From Streptomyces xanthochromogenes (GTDB lineage: Bacteria; Actinomycetota; Actinomycetes; Streptomycetales; Streptomycetaceae), in the NCBI RefSeq assembly GCF_014650455.1, contig NZ_BMUZ01000002.1, positions 594,595-658,594 on the forward strand: a DNA stretch of 64,000 bases. Direction: 5' to 3'. Position numbers and translations under genes: made by a program. Positions 42,775-52,726 of this stretch are shown here, in pieces. A model generated the notes under the pieces. The model saw only the letters and a program-made list of their open reading frames with translations, was not told where the DNA came from and did not search any database. How positions within the stretch are numbered: position 1 is the stretch's first letter; every line of letters starts with the position of its first letter.

Positions 42775-43110
42775 AAGCCCGCCTCCGCCCGCGGTCATCG
42801 GGGCCATCCCAAGCCCGACCTCCGCCCGCGGTCAGCGGGGCCATCCCAAGCCCGACCTCCGCCCGCGGTCAGCGGGGCCGCACCAAGCCACCCTCCGCCC
42901 GCGGCCGGCGGGGCCGCATCAAGCCCGCCTCCGCCCGCGCCCGGCGCGCCCGCATCAAGCCCGCCTCCGCCCGCGCCCGGCGCGCCCGCATCAAGCCCGC
43001 CTCCGCCCGCGCCCGGCGCGCCCGCATCAAGCCCACCTCCGCCCGCGGTCAGCGCAGCCGCACCAAGCCCGCCTCCGCCCGCGGCCGTACCAAGCCCGCC
43101 TCTCCCCGGC
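42775..43110 (+). repeat. 36-37 base tandem repeat, about nine copies
   Basis: Units start at 42775, 42811, 42848, 42885, 42921, 42957, 42993, 43029 and 43065 (last shortened), with core AAGCCCGCCTCCGCCCGCG. Copies 42921, 42957 and 42993 are identical. The 42568-43119 gap between uvrA and the sugar kinase holds only these repeats and the interspersed element; I see no gene. Confidence 0.95.
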
Positions 43111-43119
43111 AGAGGAGGT

Positions 43120-44013
43120 TCAGGAGGGCAGCCGTACCTGGGCAGACGTGGGCGGCTGGGCGCCCTCCGCCGCGCAGGTCAGGGCCGCGGCCCGCGCCGC
43201 GTAACGCAGGACGCGGGGCCAGTCCGCCGTTGCCAGGGCGGACACGGACCGGACGTGGTGCAGCAGCGCCGCGTTGACCGTGTCACCCGCCCCGATCGTG
43301 TCCACGACCTCCACCCGTTCCGCGGCGACCGAGTGCACCGCGCCGTCCGCCGTGTACACCGTCAGGCCCGACGAGCCGCGCGTCAGGACCACTGCCGCCG
43401 GGCCCGCCGCCAGCCACTCATCGGGCGTGCCGCCCAGCCACTGCGCGTCCTCCTCCGAGAGCTTCAGGAGGGAGACGTACGGCAACCAGCCGCGAAAGCG
43501 GGTGCGATAGGCGTCGGGGTCGGGAATCAGGGCGGGCCGGATGTTGGGGTCCAGGAGGGTGAGCAGGCCCCGCGCCGACTCCCTGCGCAGCAGGGCCTCG
43601 TAGGCCGTCGCGCCCGGTTCGAGGATCAGGGAACACGTGCCGAGGGCCAACGCCGTCGCGGAGGGCGGGAGTTGAGGCGGAAGGGCGAAGAGGCGGTCCG
43701 CGGTGCCGTCCGCGTAGAAGCCGTAGCCCGCCGAGCCGTCCGGCCCCAGCGTCGCCACGGCGAGCGTCGTGGGCTCCGGCCCGCGCTGTACCAGGGACGT
43801 GTCCACTCCGGTCGCGCGCAGCCCGCCCAGCAGGGCCTCGCCGAAGCCGTCCGTGGAGATCCGCGAGCAGAACGCGGCCCCCGAGCCGAGCCTGCCCAGG
43901 GCCACCGCGGTGTTGTACGGGCCGCCGCCCGGCCGTGGCACCAGCGGCCCCAGCGGATCCTCGGGGCGCTGCGGCACCAGGTCGATGAGGGCCTCTCCGG
44001 CGACGACGATCAC
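43120..44013 (-). CDS. PfkB family carbohydrate kinase (fructokinase-like)
   Basis: 297-residue ribokinase-fold kinase. Signature: IVVAGEALIDLVPQR at the start, PRPGGGPYNTAVALGRLG (PfkB signature 1), ADGTADRLFALPP, LLTLLDPNIRPALI, and VVDTIGAGDTVNAALL (signature 2, with GAGD catalytic Asp). The GEALIDLVP...PGGGPYNTA combination is typical of fructokinase-type enzymes in actinobacteria, phosphorylating a hexose with ATP; sugar specificity is not certain. GTG 44013 is the start. It lies alone, beyond the tandem repeat array. Confidence 0.88.
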   Translation of the reverse strand: MIVVAGEALIDLVPQRPEDPLGPLVPRPGGGPYNTAVALGRLGSGAAFCSRISTDGFGEALLGGLRATGVDTSLVQRGPEPTTLAVATLGPDGSAGYGFYADGTADRLFALPPQLPPSATALALGTCSLILEPGATAYEALLRRESARGLLTLLDPNIRPALIPDPDAYRTRFRGWLPYVSLLKLSEEDAQWLGGTPDEWLAAGPAAVVLTRGSSGLTVYTADGAVHSVAAERVEVVDTIGAGDTVNAALLHHVRSVSALATADWPRVLRYAARAAALTCAAEGAQPPTSAQVRLPS

Positions 44014-44193
44014 GGCCAAGAACGTAGCCCATCCCGCAGCCGCGCGGGCGGCCCGGCCGCAGGGTGAGCCCCGGCGCGGGGTGGCCGATCTGCGCCGGTA
44101 TCGTCGATGGCGCAACCCGGGTCGGTTGCCGCGGCCGGGTCGGCCGTGCGGACGGCAGGCCCGGACAAGACCAGTGATCAGTGGAGACAGCCC

Positions 44194-44622
44194 ATGACCG
44201 GCCAGCCCGCCGCCCGTCGCACCGTGCTGAAAGGCGCCGCCCTCGCGGGGGCCGCGGGGGTCGGCGTGGCCGCCTGCTCCACCGACTCCAAGCTCGGCCA
44301 CGCCGAGACGCCCACCCCCACCGCCCCCGAGCCGCTCGGCACGCCCGACGCCGTGCCCGTCGGCGGCGCCAAGCTCTACCGCGAGCAGCGCGTCATGGTG
44401 AGCTGCCCGGCGAAGGGTGAGTACAAGGCGTTCAGCGCCCAGTGCACGCACGCCGGCTGCCTCCTGGAGAAGATCGAGGACGGCCACGCGAACTGCCCCT
44501 GCCACGGCAGCCGCTTCAACGTGATGACCGGCAAGCCCGTGCAGGGCCCGGCCACCGTGCCGCTGCCCTCGGTGCCGGTGAAGCTCAAGGACGGCCAGCT
44601 GGTGGCGGGCCCCGACGCGTGA
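44194..44622 (+). CDS. Rieske (2Fe-2S) lipoprotein
   Basis: 142-residue Tat-exported Rieske protein. The N-terminus has the twin-arginine region ARRTVLKGAALAGAAGVGVAACS, whose lipobox cysteine (about residue 27) would anchor it to the membrane surface. The Rieske ligands are CTHAGC (about 85-90) and CPCHGSRF (about 101-108). These ligate a [2Fe-2S] cluster as an electron carrier; the redox partner is unknown, and no oxygenase or bc1 gene is near. Start ATG 44194 with GGAGACAG upstream. It is transcribed toward a helix-turn-helix gene on the opposite strand. Confidence 0.92.
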   Translation: MTGQPAARRTVLKGAALAGAAGVGVAACSTDSKLGHAETPTPTAPEPLGTPDAVPVGGAKLYREQRVMVSCPAKGEYKAFSAQCTHAGCLLEKIEDGHANCPCHGSRFNVMTGKPVQGPATVPLPSVPVKLKDGQLVAGPDA

Positions 44623-44643
44623 CGCACCCCTCGGGCCGGGCAC

Positions 44644-45567
44644 TCACTCCCAGTCCCAGTCGATCCCCAGGATGCCCGGCCGCACCCCCTGCTCCACCAG
44701 GTGCACCGAGCGGTGCCGTCCGCTGAGGGTGAGGTCGCTGCGGCCTGAGCGGGCGGCGCCCGTGGAGGTCTGGGCGAAGCGGTGGCAGCGGGCCGGCAGG
44801 GCCTGTTCGTCGAAGCGCACCTGGAGGACGTACTGCCCTCCGGCGAAGGCGAAGCCGCGGACGTACTCCCGGCTCGGGCCGCCCGTGCCGTCCTCGAAGC
44901 CGTACCCGAACAGATACGTCTCGCCGGCCCGCAGCCGGGTGTCGAAGAGCAGCTCGGCGACCAGGACCCCGGTGGTGGCGTCCCAGCGGACGCGGCCCGT
45001 GCGGCAGTTCTCGCCCGCGCGCACCTCGACGCGCGCCGGATCGCAGCCGGCGTCCCCGCGGTGGATGGCCAGATAGCGGTCGACGCCGTCGCGATGGGCC
45101 CGTACGACGTGCTGCGAGTCGCGGCCGCGCAGTTCCCGGGCCGCGCCGATGCGGATGCGCTCGTGGTGGCCGACGGTGTGCAGACCGCCGTCGACCGGGA
45201 CCTCAAGGCCGGTGATGAGCTGCTCGACCACTCCCGACGCCTCGACCAGCGAACGGTACGAGCGCCCGGCGGGCCGCTCGGCATCGGCCACCGTGGCGTC
45301 GTCGAGCAGCCGGATCAGTGAGTTCGCGGGCAGGCCGAGCACCTCTTCGAGGCCGCGCACCGCGCGCAGCGACTCCGGGCGCTGCGGCCGGCGTGCGCCC
45401 TGCTGCCAGTAACTCAGGCTGGTGACACCGACTTTGATGCCGCGCCCGGCCAGATGGTGCTGGACGCGCTGGAGCGGCAGGCCCCGTACGGAAAGGGCGG
45501 CGCGCAGCGCCAGGTGGAAGGGGCCGGTGTGCAGCGCCTGCTTCAGGTCGGCCTCGGAGTGGAGCAT
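44644..45567 (-). CDS. Helix-turn-helix DNA-binding protein (XRE-like)
   Basis: 307-residue protein. The first ~95 residues look like an XRE-type helix-turn-helix: LALRAALSVRGLPLQRVQHH, then VGVTSLSYWQQGARRPQRPES with the recognition helix. The C-terminal ~200 residues contain RAHRDGVDRYLAIHRGDAG, VLVAELLFDTRLRAGETYLF and SREYVRGFAFAGGQYVLQV, forming a beta-rich sensor-like domain I cannot name. It is a conserved Streptomyces family of unknown regulon. It begins 240 bases from the secreted protease gene, divergently, and may regulate it (inference). Confidence 0.75.
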   Translation of the reverse strand: MLHSEADLKQALHTGPFHLALRAALSVRGLPLQRVQHHLAGRGIKVGVTSLSYWQQGARRPQRPESLRAVRGLEEVLGLPANSLIRLLDDATVADAERPAGRSYRSLVEASGVVEQLITGLEVPVDGGLHTVGHHERIRIGAARELRGRDSQHVVRAHRDGVDRYLAIHRGDAGCDPARVEVRAGENCRTGRVRWDATTGVLVAELLFDTRLRAGETYLFGYGFEDGTGGPSREYVRGFAFAGGQYVLQVRFDEQALPARCHRFAQTSTGAARSGRSDLTLSGRHRSVHLVEQGVRPGILGIDWDWE

Positions 45568-45805
45568 GGGGGACTCCTCAGTGAACGTTCACGGTGGGGG
45601 GTGGACGCCGGGCGGCGACAGGTCGGGGAAAACCTGGTGGCGGAAAGGGAGTTGTTCACATTCCGGCCATCGCGTTCACACCCGCGTCTCACCCCGCATT
45701 GAAGCGCGTTGACCTGTTCTCGACAACGGCCGATGCTCGATCACAAGCGTCCGGACGCGATCCTCCATCATCCCCAACCCCCCACCCCGCCATGGGAGGA
45801 ACGCG

Positions 45806-46414
45806 ATGCGCAGCAAGAAGAGACGGCTGTCCGCCCTCACCCTCGTGGTGGCGGCCCTGTTTGCCGCCCCCACGGCAACGGCCACCGCCGCCCCGCACAG
45901 CGACAAGCCGGTGCCCGCCGCAGCCGCCGCGGCGAGCTCCAAGCGGCTCAACATCACCATGCAGTCGCAGCAGAAGGACAACTGGTGCTGGGCAGGCAGC
46001 GGAAACACCATCGCCACCTGGTTCGGCCGGAACTACACCCAGAACCAGTTCTGCAACGCGGCCTTCGGCCGGACGCAGGGTTACGACTGCCCCAACTGGC
46101 AGGCAGACCTGGGCAATGTGCAGAACGCCCTGAACTGGGCGGGCATCAACTCCGGCTCTTATGTGACCGGCTGGCTGCGCTACTCGACCGTGCAGACCGA
46201 GATCAACAACAACCGCCCGATCGAGACCCGCATCCAGTGGTCCAGCGGCGGCGGTCACATGCACGTCCTGTACGGCTACGACGACGCCAGCAGCTGGGTG
46301 TACTGGGGCGATCCCTGGCCCTCCAGCACCCGCTACAACTGGGCTGCGCACGACTGGTACGTCAACAACAATTCCTTCTCCTGGACCCACTCGCTGTACC
46401 GGATCGGGGCGTGA
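45806..46414 (+). CDS. Secreted papain-like cysteine protease (AvrRpt2-like)
   Basis: 202-residue secreted protein: signal peptide SKKRRLSALTLVVAALFAAPTATATA (residues ~1-30), then the catalytic region QSQQKDNWCWAGSGNTIAT. This is the QxxxxWCWA active-site motif (Cys about 65) of the papain-like AvrRpt2 family (PF12385). The active-site histidine is likely in SGGGHMHVLYGYDD (about 150) and the third residue in YWGDPWP (Asp/Asn). Similar to the type III effector AvrRpt2 fold, but in Streptomyces it is a general secreted peptidase. Its TGA overlaps the GTG of the next gene, so the two are co-translated. Confidence 0.88.
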   Translation: MRSKKRRLSALTLVVAALFAAPTATATAAPHSDKPVPAAAAAASSKRLNITMQSQQKDNWCWAGSGNTIATWFGRNYTQNQFCNAAFGRTQGYDCPNWQADLGNVQNALNWAGINSGSYVTGWLRYSTVQTEINNNRPIETRIQWSSGGGHMHVLYGYDDASSWVYWGDPWPSSTRYNWAAHDWYVNNNSFSWTHSLYRIGA

Positions 46415-47295
46415 CGACGATGAAGTTGACCCGCCTCGCACCCAAGGCCTTCGCGCCCAGGGCCCTCGCACCCAAGGCCTTCGCGCCCCTGCTCGTCGTT
46501 CCGGCCGTCGTCGCAGCAGCTCTCGTCGGCCTCGCGGCGCCGGGCGCCTTCGCCGACCAGGCACCGCTCGCGTCCGCCGAGTCCAGGGCCGCGGCCCGCC
46601 AGGCCGCGTCCGCTCCCGCCACGATCGACACGCTCTCCCGCTTCTTCGCGCGGGACGGCAAGGTCGCGCTCAAGGCCGCCGCCCCGCACATCGAGGGCGA
46701 CGCCGTACCCGTCTACACGCTCTCCCCGGGCTTCGTCGCGGGGAAGGCGGGCGCCCCCGTCGCGCAGCTGGAGTACCTCGCCTCCACGGCCGTCTCCTCG
46801 GACGGCCAGAAGGCCTCGCTGTGGACGGTCCAGGAGGGCTCGTCCTGGCAGGTGGTCAACATAGCCACCGGCGACGACGAGACCCGTTACGCGGCGGCCG
46901 GCGCCGCGAAGCTCCCCGGCGGCACCGTGTTCCAGGAGCCGCAGATCAACGCCTGGTACGTGGAGAAGGGCAGCAAGGTGCTGCCGCTCGACGAGGACGC
47001 CGTCAAGGCGGTCGGCGCGAACGGCACCACGCTCGCCGCCTACCGGAAGCGCGTCGCCACGGCGTACGGGGACAAGCTGCCGGGCTCGGCCTACGACCGC
47101 TCGGGCAAGGCCGGCGGCTACGCCGAGACGGCGGCGGAAACCCGGGCCCAGGCGGCCCAGGCCGCGGCCGTCGCGGCCCGCAACGACGACGGCTCCCCGA
47201 CGGTGACCGCCACCGTGGCGGGCGCGGGTGTGCTCCTCGCGCTCGGCCTCACCGGGACGGCCGTGCGGCGGCGCCGCACGGCAGAGCGGGGCTAG
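46411..47295 (+). CDS. Secreted/membrane-anchored partner of the cysteine protease
   Basis: 294-residue protein of unknown family. Starts GTG 46411 (or ATG 46420) and overlaps the protease stop by four bases. A signal-like region holds the in-frame repeat [20 protein letters not shown] followed by hydrophobic [20 protein letters not shown] (cleavage ~45). The exported domain (50-240) contains [36 protein letters not shown] and [20 protein letters not shown], resembling a beta-sandwich substrate- or partner-binding domain. C-terminus: [26 protein letters not shown], a transmembrane segment with a basic stop. It likely tethers or escorts the protease (inference). Confidence 0.7.
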   Translation: MTTMKLTRLAPKAFAPRALAPKAFAPLLVVPAVVAAALVGLAAPGAFADQAPLASAESRAAARQAASAPATIDTLSRFFARDGKVALKAAAPHIEGDAVPVYTLSPGFVAGKAGAPVAQLEYLASTAVSSDGQKASLWTVQEGSSWQVVNIATGDDETRYAAAGAAKLPGGTVFQEPQINAWYVEKGSKVLPLDEDAVKAVGANGTTLAAYRKRVATAYGDKLPGSAYDRSGKAGGYAETAAETRAQAAQAAAVAARNDDGSPTVTATVAGAGVLLALGLTGTAVRRRRTAERG

Positions 47296-47524
47296 CCCCG
47301 CGCCGGTGCGGGGGCCCGACGGCGTACCCCCGCACCGGCTCGCCCTGCGCACCGGCTCGCCCTCCCGGCCGCCCTTCGTCCGGGAGGCCGCGGCCGGTCG
47401 CTCGCGCGGCTCCCCGCACCCCTGTGGGTGCCCCCGGGCCTGCCGGTCGCGTCCACCGCGGCGGAGCTCCAGGGTTCATCCGGGGGACGCGGGGTTGTCG
47501 GTGGGCGCCAGTAGGGTGGTGGCC

Positions 47525-49612
47525 ATGGCAGACCCCTCCAGCTACCGCCCCAAGCCGGGACAGATCCCCGACTCGCCGGGGGTCTACAAATTCCGCGACG
47601 AGCACCGCCGGGTGATCTACGTCGGGAAGGCGAAGTCCCTGCGGCAGCGGCTCGCCAACTACTTCCAGCCGTTGACGAGTCTGCACCCGCGCACGGCCAC
47701 GATGGTCACCACGGCCGCGGCCGTGGAGTGGACCGTCGTCGCCACCGAGGTCGAGGCGCTCCAGCTCGAATACTCCTGGATCAAGGAGTTCGACCCCCGC
47801 TTCAACGTCAAGTACCGCGACGACAAGAGCTATCCCTACCTCGCGGTGACGATGAACGAGGAGTTCCCGCGGGTCCAGGTCATGCGCGGCGCCAAGAAGA
47901 AGGGCGTGCGCTACTTCGGCCCGTACGGGCACGCCTGGGCGATTCGCGAGACGGTCGACCTGATGCTCCGCGTCTTCCCGGTACGCACCTGCTCCGCGGG
48001 CGTGTTCAAGCGCTCGGCCCAGATCGGGCGGCCCTGTCTGCTCGGCTACATCGGCAAGTGCGCGGCCCCCTGCGTGGCCCGCGTCACCCCCGAGGAGCAC
48101 CGCGAACTCGCCGAGGACTTCTGCGACTTCATGGCCGGCCGCACCGGCGCGTACCTGCGCCGCATCGAGCAGCAGATGATGGACGCGGCCGAGGACATGG
48201 AGTACGAGCGGGCGGCCCGGCTGCGCGACGACCTGGGGGCGCTCAAGAAGGCCCTGGAGAAGAACGCGATCGTCTTCAACGACGCCACCGACGCCGACCT
48301 CATCGCGGTCGCGGAGGACGAGCTGGAGGCGGCCGTCCAGATCTTCCACGTGCGCGGCGGACGGGTCCGCGGCCAGCGCGGCTGGGTCACCGACAAGGTC
48401 GAGGCGGTCGACACCGCGGGCCTGGTCGAGCACGCGCTCCAGCAGCTGTACGGCGAGGAGACGGGCGACTCGGTGCCGAAGGAGGTCCTGGTCCCGGCGC
48501 TGCCCGAGGACGCGGACGCGGTGAGCGGCTGGCTGGCGAGCCGGCGCGGCTCGAACGTCTCGCTGCGCATTCCGCAGCGCGGCGACAAGAAGGCCCTGAT
48601 GGTGACGGTCGCGCGCAACGCCCAGCAGGCCCTGACGCTGCACAAGACCAAGCGCGCCTCCGACCTGACGACGCGCTCGCGGGCCCTGGAGGAGATCGCC
48701 GTCGCCCTGGAGCTGGACAGTGCGCCGCTGCGCATCGAATGCTTCGACATCTCCCACCTCCAGGGCGACGACGTGGTGGCGTCCATGGTGGTCTTCGAGG
48801 ACGGCCTGGCCCGCAAGAGCGAGTACCGGCGCTTCCAGATCAAGGGCTTCGAGGGCCAGGACGACGTCCGGTCCATGCACGAGGTCATCAGCCGCCGCTT
48901 CAAGCGCTACCTCGCCGAGCAGGCGCGCACGGGGGAGTGGGGCGAGGAGGAGGGGCAGGAGCCCGGGGAAGCGCCCGGACCGGAGCCCACCGGGCCGTCC
49001 GCACCCGGGCTCGTACCCGGCCGGGGGAGCGACGGTCAGTCCGGGCCGGTGTCCGGGGAGGTGTCCGCGTTCCAGGAGGAGGACGGGCGGCCCAAGCGCT
49101 TCGCCTACCCCCCGCAGCTCCTCGTCGTCGACGGCGGCCAGCCGCAGGTCGCCGCGGCCAAGCGGGCCCTGGACGAGCTGGGCATCGACGACATCGCAGT
49201 GTGCGGGCTCGCCAAGCGCCTCGAAGAGGTCTGGGTGCCCGACGAGGACGACCCGGTGGTGCTGCCCCGGTCCAGCGAGGGGCTCTATCTGCTCCAGCGG
49301 GTGCGTGACGAGGCCCACCGCTTCGCCATCACCTACCAGAGGGCCAAACGGACGAAGCGCTTCAAGGCGGGCCCGCTGGATGCCGTGCCCGGCCTCGGCG
49401 ACACCCGCAAGCAGGCCCTGATCAAGCATTTCGGCTCGGTGAAGAAGCTCCGGTCGGCGACAATCGACGAGATCTGCGAGGTCCCCGGCATAGGCCGCAA
49501 GACGGCCGAGACCGTTGCCGCGGCCCTCGCCGAAGCGGTCCCGGCCGCACCCGCCGTCAACACGGCGACAGGAGAGATCATGGAAGAGGACGACGGGGGC
49601 AGCACGACATGA
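47525..49612 (+). CDS. uvrC: Excinuclease ABC subunit UvrC
   Basis: 695-residue dual-incision nuclease of excision repair. The N-terminal GIY-YIG domain is [20 protein letters not shown] (residues ~20-40). The UVR motif [18 protein letters not shown] is at ~220, and the RNase H-like C-terminal nuclease region includes [20 protein letters not shown]. Helix-hairpin-helix motifs follow ([32 protein letters not shown]). A ~60-residue Glu/Pro/Gly-rich insertion ([19 protein letters not shown]) interrupts the catalytic half at about residue 475-540, longer than I expect from E. coli UvrC. ATG 47525; the stop overlaps rapZ by four bases. Confidence 0.98.
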   Translation: MADPSSYRPKPGQIPDSPGVYKFRDEHRRVIYVGKAKSLRQRLANYFQPLTSLHPRTATMVTTAAAVEWTVVATEVEALQLEYSWIKEFDPRFNVKYRDDKSYPYLAVTMNEEFPRVQVMRGAKKKGVRYFGPYGHAWAIRETVDLMLRVFPVRTCSAGVFKRSAQIGRPCLLGYIGKCAAPCVARVTPEEHRELAEDFCDFMAGRTGAYLRRIEQQMMDAAEDMEYERAARLRDDLGALKKALEKNAIVFNDATDADLIAVAEDELEAAVQIFHVRGGRVRGQRGWVTDKVEAVDTAGLVEHALQQLYGEETGDSVPKEVLVPALPEDADAVSGWLASRRGSNVSLRIPQRGDKKALMVTVARNAQQALTLHKTKRASDLTTRSRALEEIAVALELDSAPLRIECFDISHLQGDDVVASMVVFEDGLARKSEYRRFQIKGFEGQDDVRSMHEVISRRFKRYLAEQARTGEWGEEEGQEPGEAPGPEPTGPSAPGLVPGRGSDGQSGPVSGEVSAFQEEDGRPKRFAYPPQLLVVDGGQPQVAAAKRALDELGIDDIAVCGLAKRLEEVWVPDEDDPVVLPRSSEGLYLLQRVRDEAHRFAITYQRAKRTKRFKAGPLDAVPGLGDTRKQALIKHFGSVKKLRSATIDEICEVPGIGRKTAETVAAALAEAVPAAPAVNTATGEIMEEDDGGSTT

Positions 49613-50553
49613 CCGAGCAGCACGACGAAGACCGAGAAGCAGGAGTACACGTGAGTACGGGCACGACGATCGAGGCCGGCGGGGCCGATGCGCCCATCCC
49701 CGAGCTGGTGATCATCTCCGGAATGTCGGGCGCCGGGCGAAGCACCGCCGCCAAGTGCCTGGAGGACCTCGGCTGGTTCGTCGTCGACAACCTGCCGCCC
49801 GCGCTGATCCCCACCATGGTGGAGCTCGGCGCCCGCTCCCAGGGCAATGTGGCGCGCATCGCCGTGGTCGTCGATGTGCGCGGCCGCCGGTTCTTCGACA
49901 ACCTGCGCGAGTCGCTCGCCGACCTCGACGCCAAGGAGGTCACCCGGCGGATCGTTTTCCTGGAGTCCTCCGACGACACGCTGGTGCGCCGCTTCGAGTC
50001 GGTGCGCCGTCCGCACCCGCTGCAGGGCGACGGCCGGATCGTCGACGGCATCGCCGCCGAGCGCGAGCTGCTGCGCGAGCTGCGCGGTGACGCCGACCTC
50101 GTGATCGACACCTCCAGCCTCAACGTCCACGAGCTGCGCGCCAAGATGGACGCCCAGTTCGCCGGCGACGAGGAGCCGGAGCTGCGGGCCACCGTGATGT
50201 CGTTCGGCTACAAGTACGGCCTGCCGGTCGACGCGGACCTGGTGGTGGACTGCCGCTTCCTGCCCAACCCGCACTGGGTGCCGGAGCTGCGGCCCTTCAC
50301 CGGCCTGAACGAGGAGGTGTCGGGCTATGTCTTCAACCAGCCGGGCGCCAAGGAGTTCCTCGACCAGTACAGCGAGCTGCTCCAGCTGATCGCGACGGGC
50401 TACCGCCGCGAGGGCAAGCGGTACGTGACCATCGCGGTGGGCTGCACGGGCGGCAAGCACCGCTCGGTCGCCATGTCCGAGAAGCTCGCCGCCCGCCTCG
50501 CCTCCGAGGGGATCGAGACCGTCGTCGTACACCGGGACATGGGGCGCGAGTGA
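49609..50553 (+). CDS. rapZ: RNase adapter RapZ
   Basis: 314-residue nucleotide-binding protein. The P-loop reads [16 protein letters not shown] with Arg where most homologues have Lys; [18 protein letters not shown] follows, then [19 protein letters not shown], and the C-terminal RNA-adapter half includes [20 protein letters not shown] and [18 protein letters not shown]. In enterobacteria RapZ delivers small RNAs to RNase E; in actinobacteria the role is less defined but it is always linked to yvcK and whiA, as here. N-terminal ~30 residues are unconserved. Overlaps both neighbours by four bases (ATGA, GTGA). Confidence 0.95.
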   Translation: MTEQHDEDREAGVHVSTGTTIEAGGADAPIPELVIISGMSGAGRSTAAKCLEDLGWFVVDNLPPALIPTMVELGARSQGNVARIAVVVDVRGRRFFDNLRESLADLDAKEVTRRIVFLESSDDTLVRRFESVRRPHPLQGDGRIVDGIAAERELLRELRGDADLVIDTSSLNVHELRAKMDAQFAGDEEPELRATVMSFGYKYGLPVDADLVVDCRFLPNPHWVPELRPFTGLNEEVSGYVFNQPGAKEFLDQYSELLQLIATGYRREGKRYVTIAVGCTGGKHRSVAMSEKLAARLASEGIETVVVHRDMGRE

Positions 50554-51572
50554 AGGTGTACCGCCGGCGCACCGCCGGACCGGTGCTGCGCACCGGCCGC
50601 AAGCGGGGCGCCCAGCCCAAGGTCGTCGCGCTCGGCGGCGGCATGGGCCTTTCGGCCTCGCTCGCCGCGCTGCGCCGGATCACCGGCGACCTGACGGCCG
50701 TCGTCACGGTGGCCGACGACGGCGGCTCCAGCGGCCGCCTCCGCGACGAGCTGGGCGTGCTGCCACCGGGCGACCTGCGCAAGGCGCTGGCCGCTCTGTG
50801 CGGCGACGACGACTGGGGCCAGACGTGGTCCCGGGTCATCCAGCACCGCTTCCAGTCCAAGGGCGACCTGCACGAGCACGCGGTGGGCAACCTCCTGATC
50901 GTGGCCCTGTGGGAACAGCTGGGCGACCATGTGCAGGCCCTCGACCTGGTCGGCAAGCTGCTCGGCGCCCAGGGCCGGGTGCTGCCGATGTCGGCCGTGC
51001 CGCTGGAGCTGGAAGCCCTCGTACGGGGTCACGACCCGGCGCGTCCCGACGACGTGGACACCGTGCGCGGCCAGGCCACGGTGGCGCTCACGCCCGGTGA
51101 GGTGCTCTCCGTACAGCTGGTCCCGCACGACCCGCCGGCCGTCCCCGAGGCGGTCGCCGCGGTCCTCGACGCGGACTGGGTGGTGCTCGGTCCGGGGTCC
51201 TGGTTCTCCTCCGTCATCCCGCACCTGATGGTGCCCGAACTGCTCGACGCGCTCATCGAGACCAAGGCCCGCAAGGTGCTCTCGCTGAACCTCGCGCCAC
51301 AACCGGGTGAAACCGATGGCTTCTCTCCGCAGCGTCATTTGGAGGTTTTGGGACGACACGCCCCTAAACTCGCCTTCGACGTGGTGCTTGCCGATGAGGC
51401 CGCCGTGCCCGACCGGGGGAGCCTGACCGACGCCGCGAAACGGCTCGGAGCCGAGGTCGAGCTGGCGCCCGTGGCCAGGCCCGATGGTTCTCCGAAGCAC
51501 GATCCGGAGCTGTTGGCCGCCGCGTACGACCGTATTTTTCGGATGCATGGAAGGATCGGCCCATGGCGATGA
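50550..51572 (+). CDS. yvcK: YvcK family UDP-GlcNAc-binding protein (gluconeogenesis factor)
   Basis: 340-residue Rossmann-fold regulator of carbon metabolism and cell wall. The glycine-rich region [20 protein letters not shown] (residues ~25-45) and [27 protein letters not shown] are the classic CofD/YvcK signatures; [21 protein letters not shown] and [13 protein letters not shown] follow. It binds UDP-sugars and in Bacillus is needed for growth on gluconeogenic carbon sources. The first GTG (50550) overlaps rapZ. The end overlaps whiA by ten bases, so the four genes uvrC-rapZ-yvcK-whiA look translationally coupled. Confidence 0.95.
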   Translation: MKVYRRRTAGPVLRTGRKRGAQPKVVALGGGMGLSASLAALRRITGDLTAVVTVADDGGSSGRLRDELGVLPPGDLRKALAALCGDDDWGQTWSRVIQHRFQSKGDLHEHAVGNLLIVALWEQLGDHVQALDLVGKLLGAQGRVLPMSAVPLELEALVRGHDPARPDDVDTVRGQATVALTPGEVLSVQLVPHDPPAVPEAVAAVLDADWVVLGPGSWFSSVIPHLMVPELLDALIETKARKVLSLNLAPQPGETDGFSPQRHLEVLGRHAPKLAFDVVLADEAAVPDRGSLTDAAKRLGAEVELAPVARPDGSPKHDPELLAAAYDRIFRMHGRIGPWR

Positions 51573-52552
51573 CGCCGGCGGTGAAGGACGAGATTTCCCG
51601 GCTGCCCGTCACCCGGACCTGCTGCAGGAAGGCGGAGGTCTCGGCGATTCTTCGATTCGCGGGCGGGCTGCACCTGGTGAGCGGCCGCATTGTGATCGAG
51701 GCGGAGCTGGACACCGCGATGGCGGCACGTCGGCTCAAGCGGGACATTCTGGAGATCTTCGGGCACAGCTCCGAGCTGATCGTGATGGCTCCGGGCGGCC
51801 TGCGCAGAGGGTCGCGGTTCGTCGTACGGGTCGTGGCGGGCGGCGACCAGCTCGCCCGCCAGACCGGTCTCGTCGACGGCCGGGGCCGCCCCATCCGAGG
51901 CCTGCCGCCCCAGGTGGTCTCGGGGGCCACCTGTGACGCGGAGGCCGCCTGGCGCGGCGCGTTCCTGGCGCACGGCTCGCTGACCGAGCCGGGCCGCTCC
52001 TCGTCCCTTGAGGTGACCTGCCCGGGCCCGGAGGCGGCCCTCGCCCTGGTCGGAGCCGCCCGCCGGCTTCAGATCGCGGCCAAGGCACGCGAGGTCCGCG
52101 GTGTGGACCGGGTGGTCGTCCGCGACGGCGACGCGATCGGCGCGCTGCTCACCCGCCTCGGCGCGCACGAGTCGGTGCTGGCCTGGGAGGAGCGGCGGAT
52201 GCGCCGCGAGGTCCGCGCCACGGCCAACCGCCTCGCCAACTTCGACGACGCCAACCTGCGCCGCTCGGCGCGGGCCGCGGTCGCCGCCGGGGCCCGTGTC
52301 CAGCGCGCCCTGGAGATCCTCGCCGAGGAGGTGCCCGAGCACCTCGCGGCGGCCGGCCGGCTGCGCATGGAGCACAAGCAGGCATCCTTGGAGGAGCTGG
52401 GCGCGCTCGCCGACCCGCCGCTGACCAAGGACGCGGTCGCGGGCCGCATCCGGCGACTGCTCGCGATGGCCGACAAGCGGGCGCAGGACCTGGGCATCCC
52501 CGGCACCGAGTCCAACCTGACCGAGGAAATGGCGGACGGCCTGGTCGGCTGA
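51563..52552 (+). CDS. whiA: Sporulation transcription regulator WhiA
   Basis: 329-residue regulator that works with WhiB to switch aerial hyphae to sporulation septation. N-terminal LAGLIDADG-like domains ([20 protein letters not shown] start, [20 protein letters not shown]) and [22 protein letters not shown], with a C-terminal helix-turn-helix containing [45 protein letters not shown] 51563 ([12 protein letters not shown]) is the standard start. Autoregulation is known in S. coelicolor from a promoter within this gene; not checked here. It marks the organism as a sporulating actinomycete. Confidence 0.97.
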   Translation: MAMTPAVKDEISRLPVTRTCCRKAEVSAILRFAGGLHLVSGRIVIEAELDTAMAARRLKRDILEIFGHSSELIVMAPGGLRRGSRFVVRVVAGGDQLARQTGLVDGRGRPIRGLPPQVVSGATCDAEAAWRGAFLAHGSLTEPGRSSSLEVTCPGPEAALALVGAARRLQIAAKAREVRGVDRVVVRDGDAIGALLTRLGAHESVLAWEERRMRREVRATANRLANFDDANLRRSARAAVAAGARVQRALEILAEEVPEHLAAAGRLRMEHKQASLEELGALADPPLTKDAVAGRIRRLLAMADKRAQDLGIPGTESNLTEEMADGLVG

Positions 52553-52576
52553 GGCCCAATAGCCACCAACTCCCTT

Positions 52577-52607
52577 GAACCGGCGCCCACTTGGTGGGCG
52601 CCGGTTC
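52577..52607 (+). terminator. Intrinsic terminator after whiA
   Basis: Perfect 14-bp stem (52577-52590 with 52594-52607; arm GAACCGGCGCCCAC) with a 3-base loop, 25 bases after the whiA stop. It follows the uvrC-rapZ-yvcK-whiA operon. Confidence 0.85.
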
Positions 52608-52654
52608 CGCTTTCCCGCAGGGGCGTTCGCACAGGGAGCCGGGGTGGCGCGGTA

Positions 52655-52676
52655 TTGACATGATCATGAAGTGTCA
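52655..52676 (+). promoter_or_regulatory. Promoter/operator of the secreted carboxypeptidase gene
   Basis: TTGACA at 52655-52660 is a -35 consensus. TGACA (52656-52660) and TGTCA (52672-52676) form an inverted repeat around ATGATCAT, which could be an operator. A matching -10 box is not obvious. Confidence 0.4.
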
Positions 52677-52726
52677 TGAGCCTGGCGTCGGTCCACTTTC
52701 GTGGCAGACAACAGCAAGGGGGGCTT

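Noticed and set aside
42775..43110. CRISPR array
   Set aside because: Repeats are contiguous without unique spacers, and no cas gene is present.
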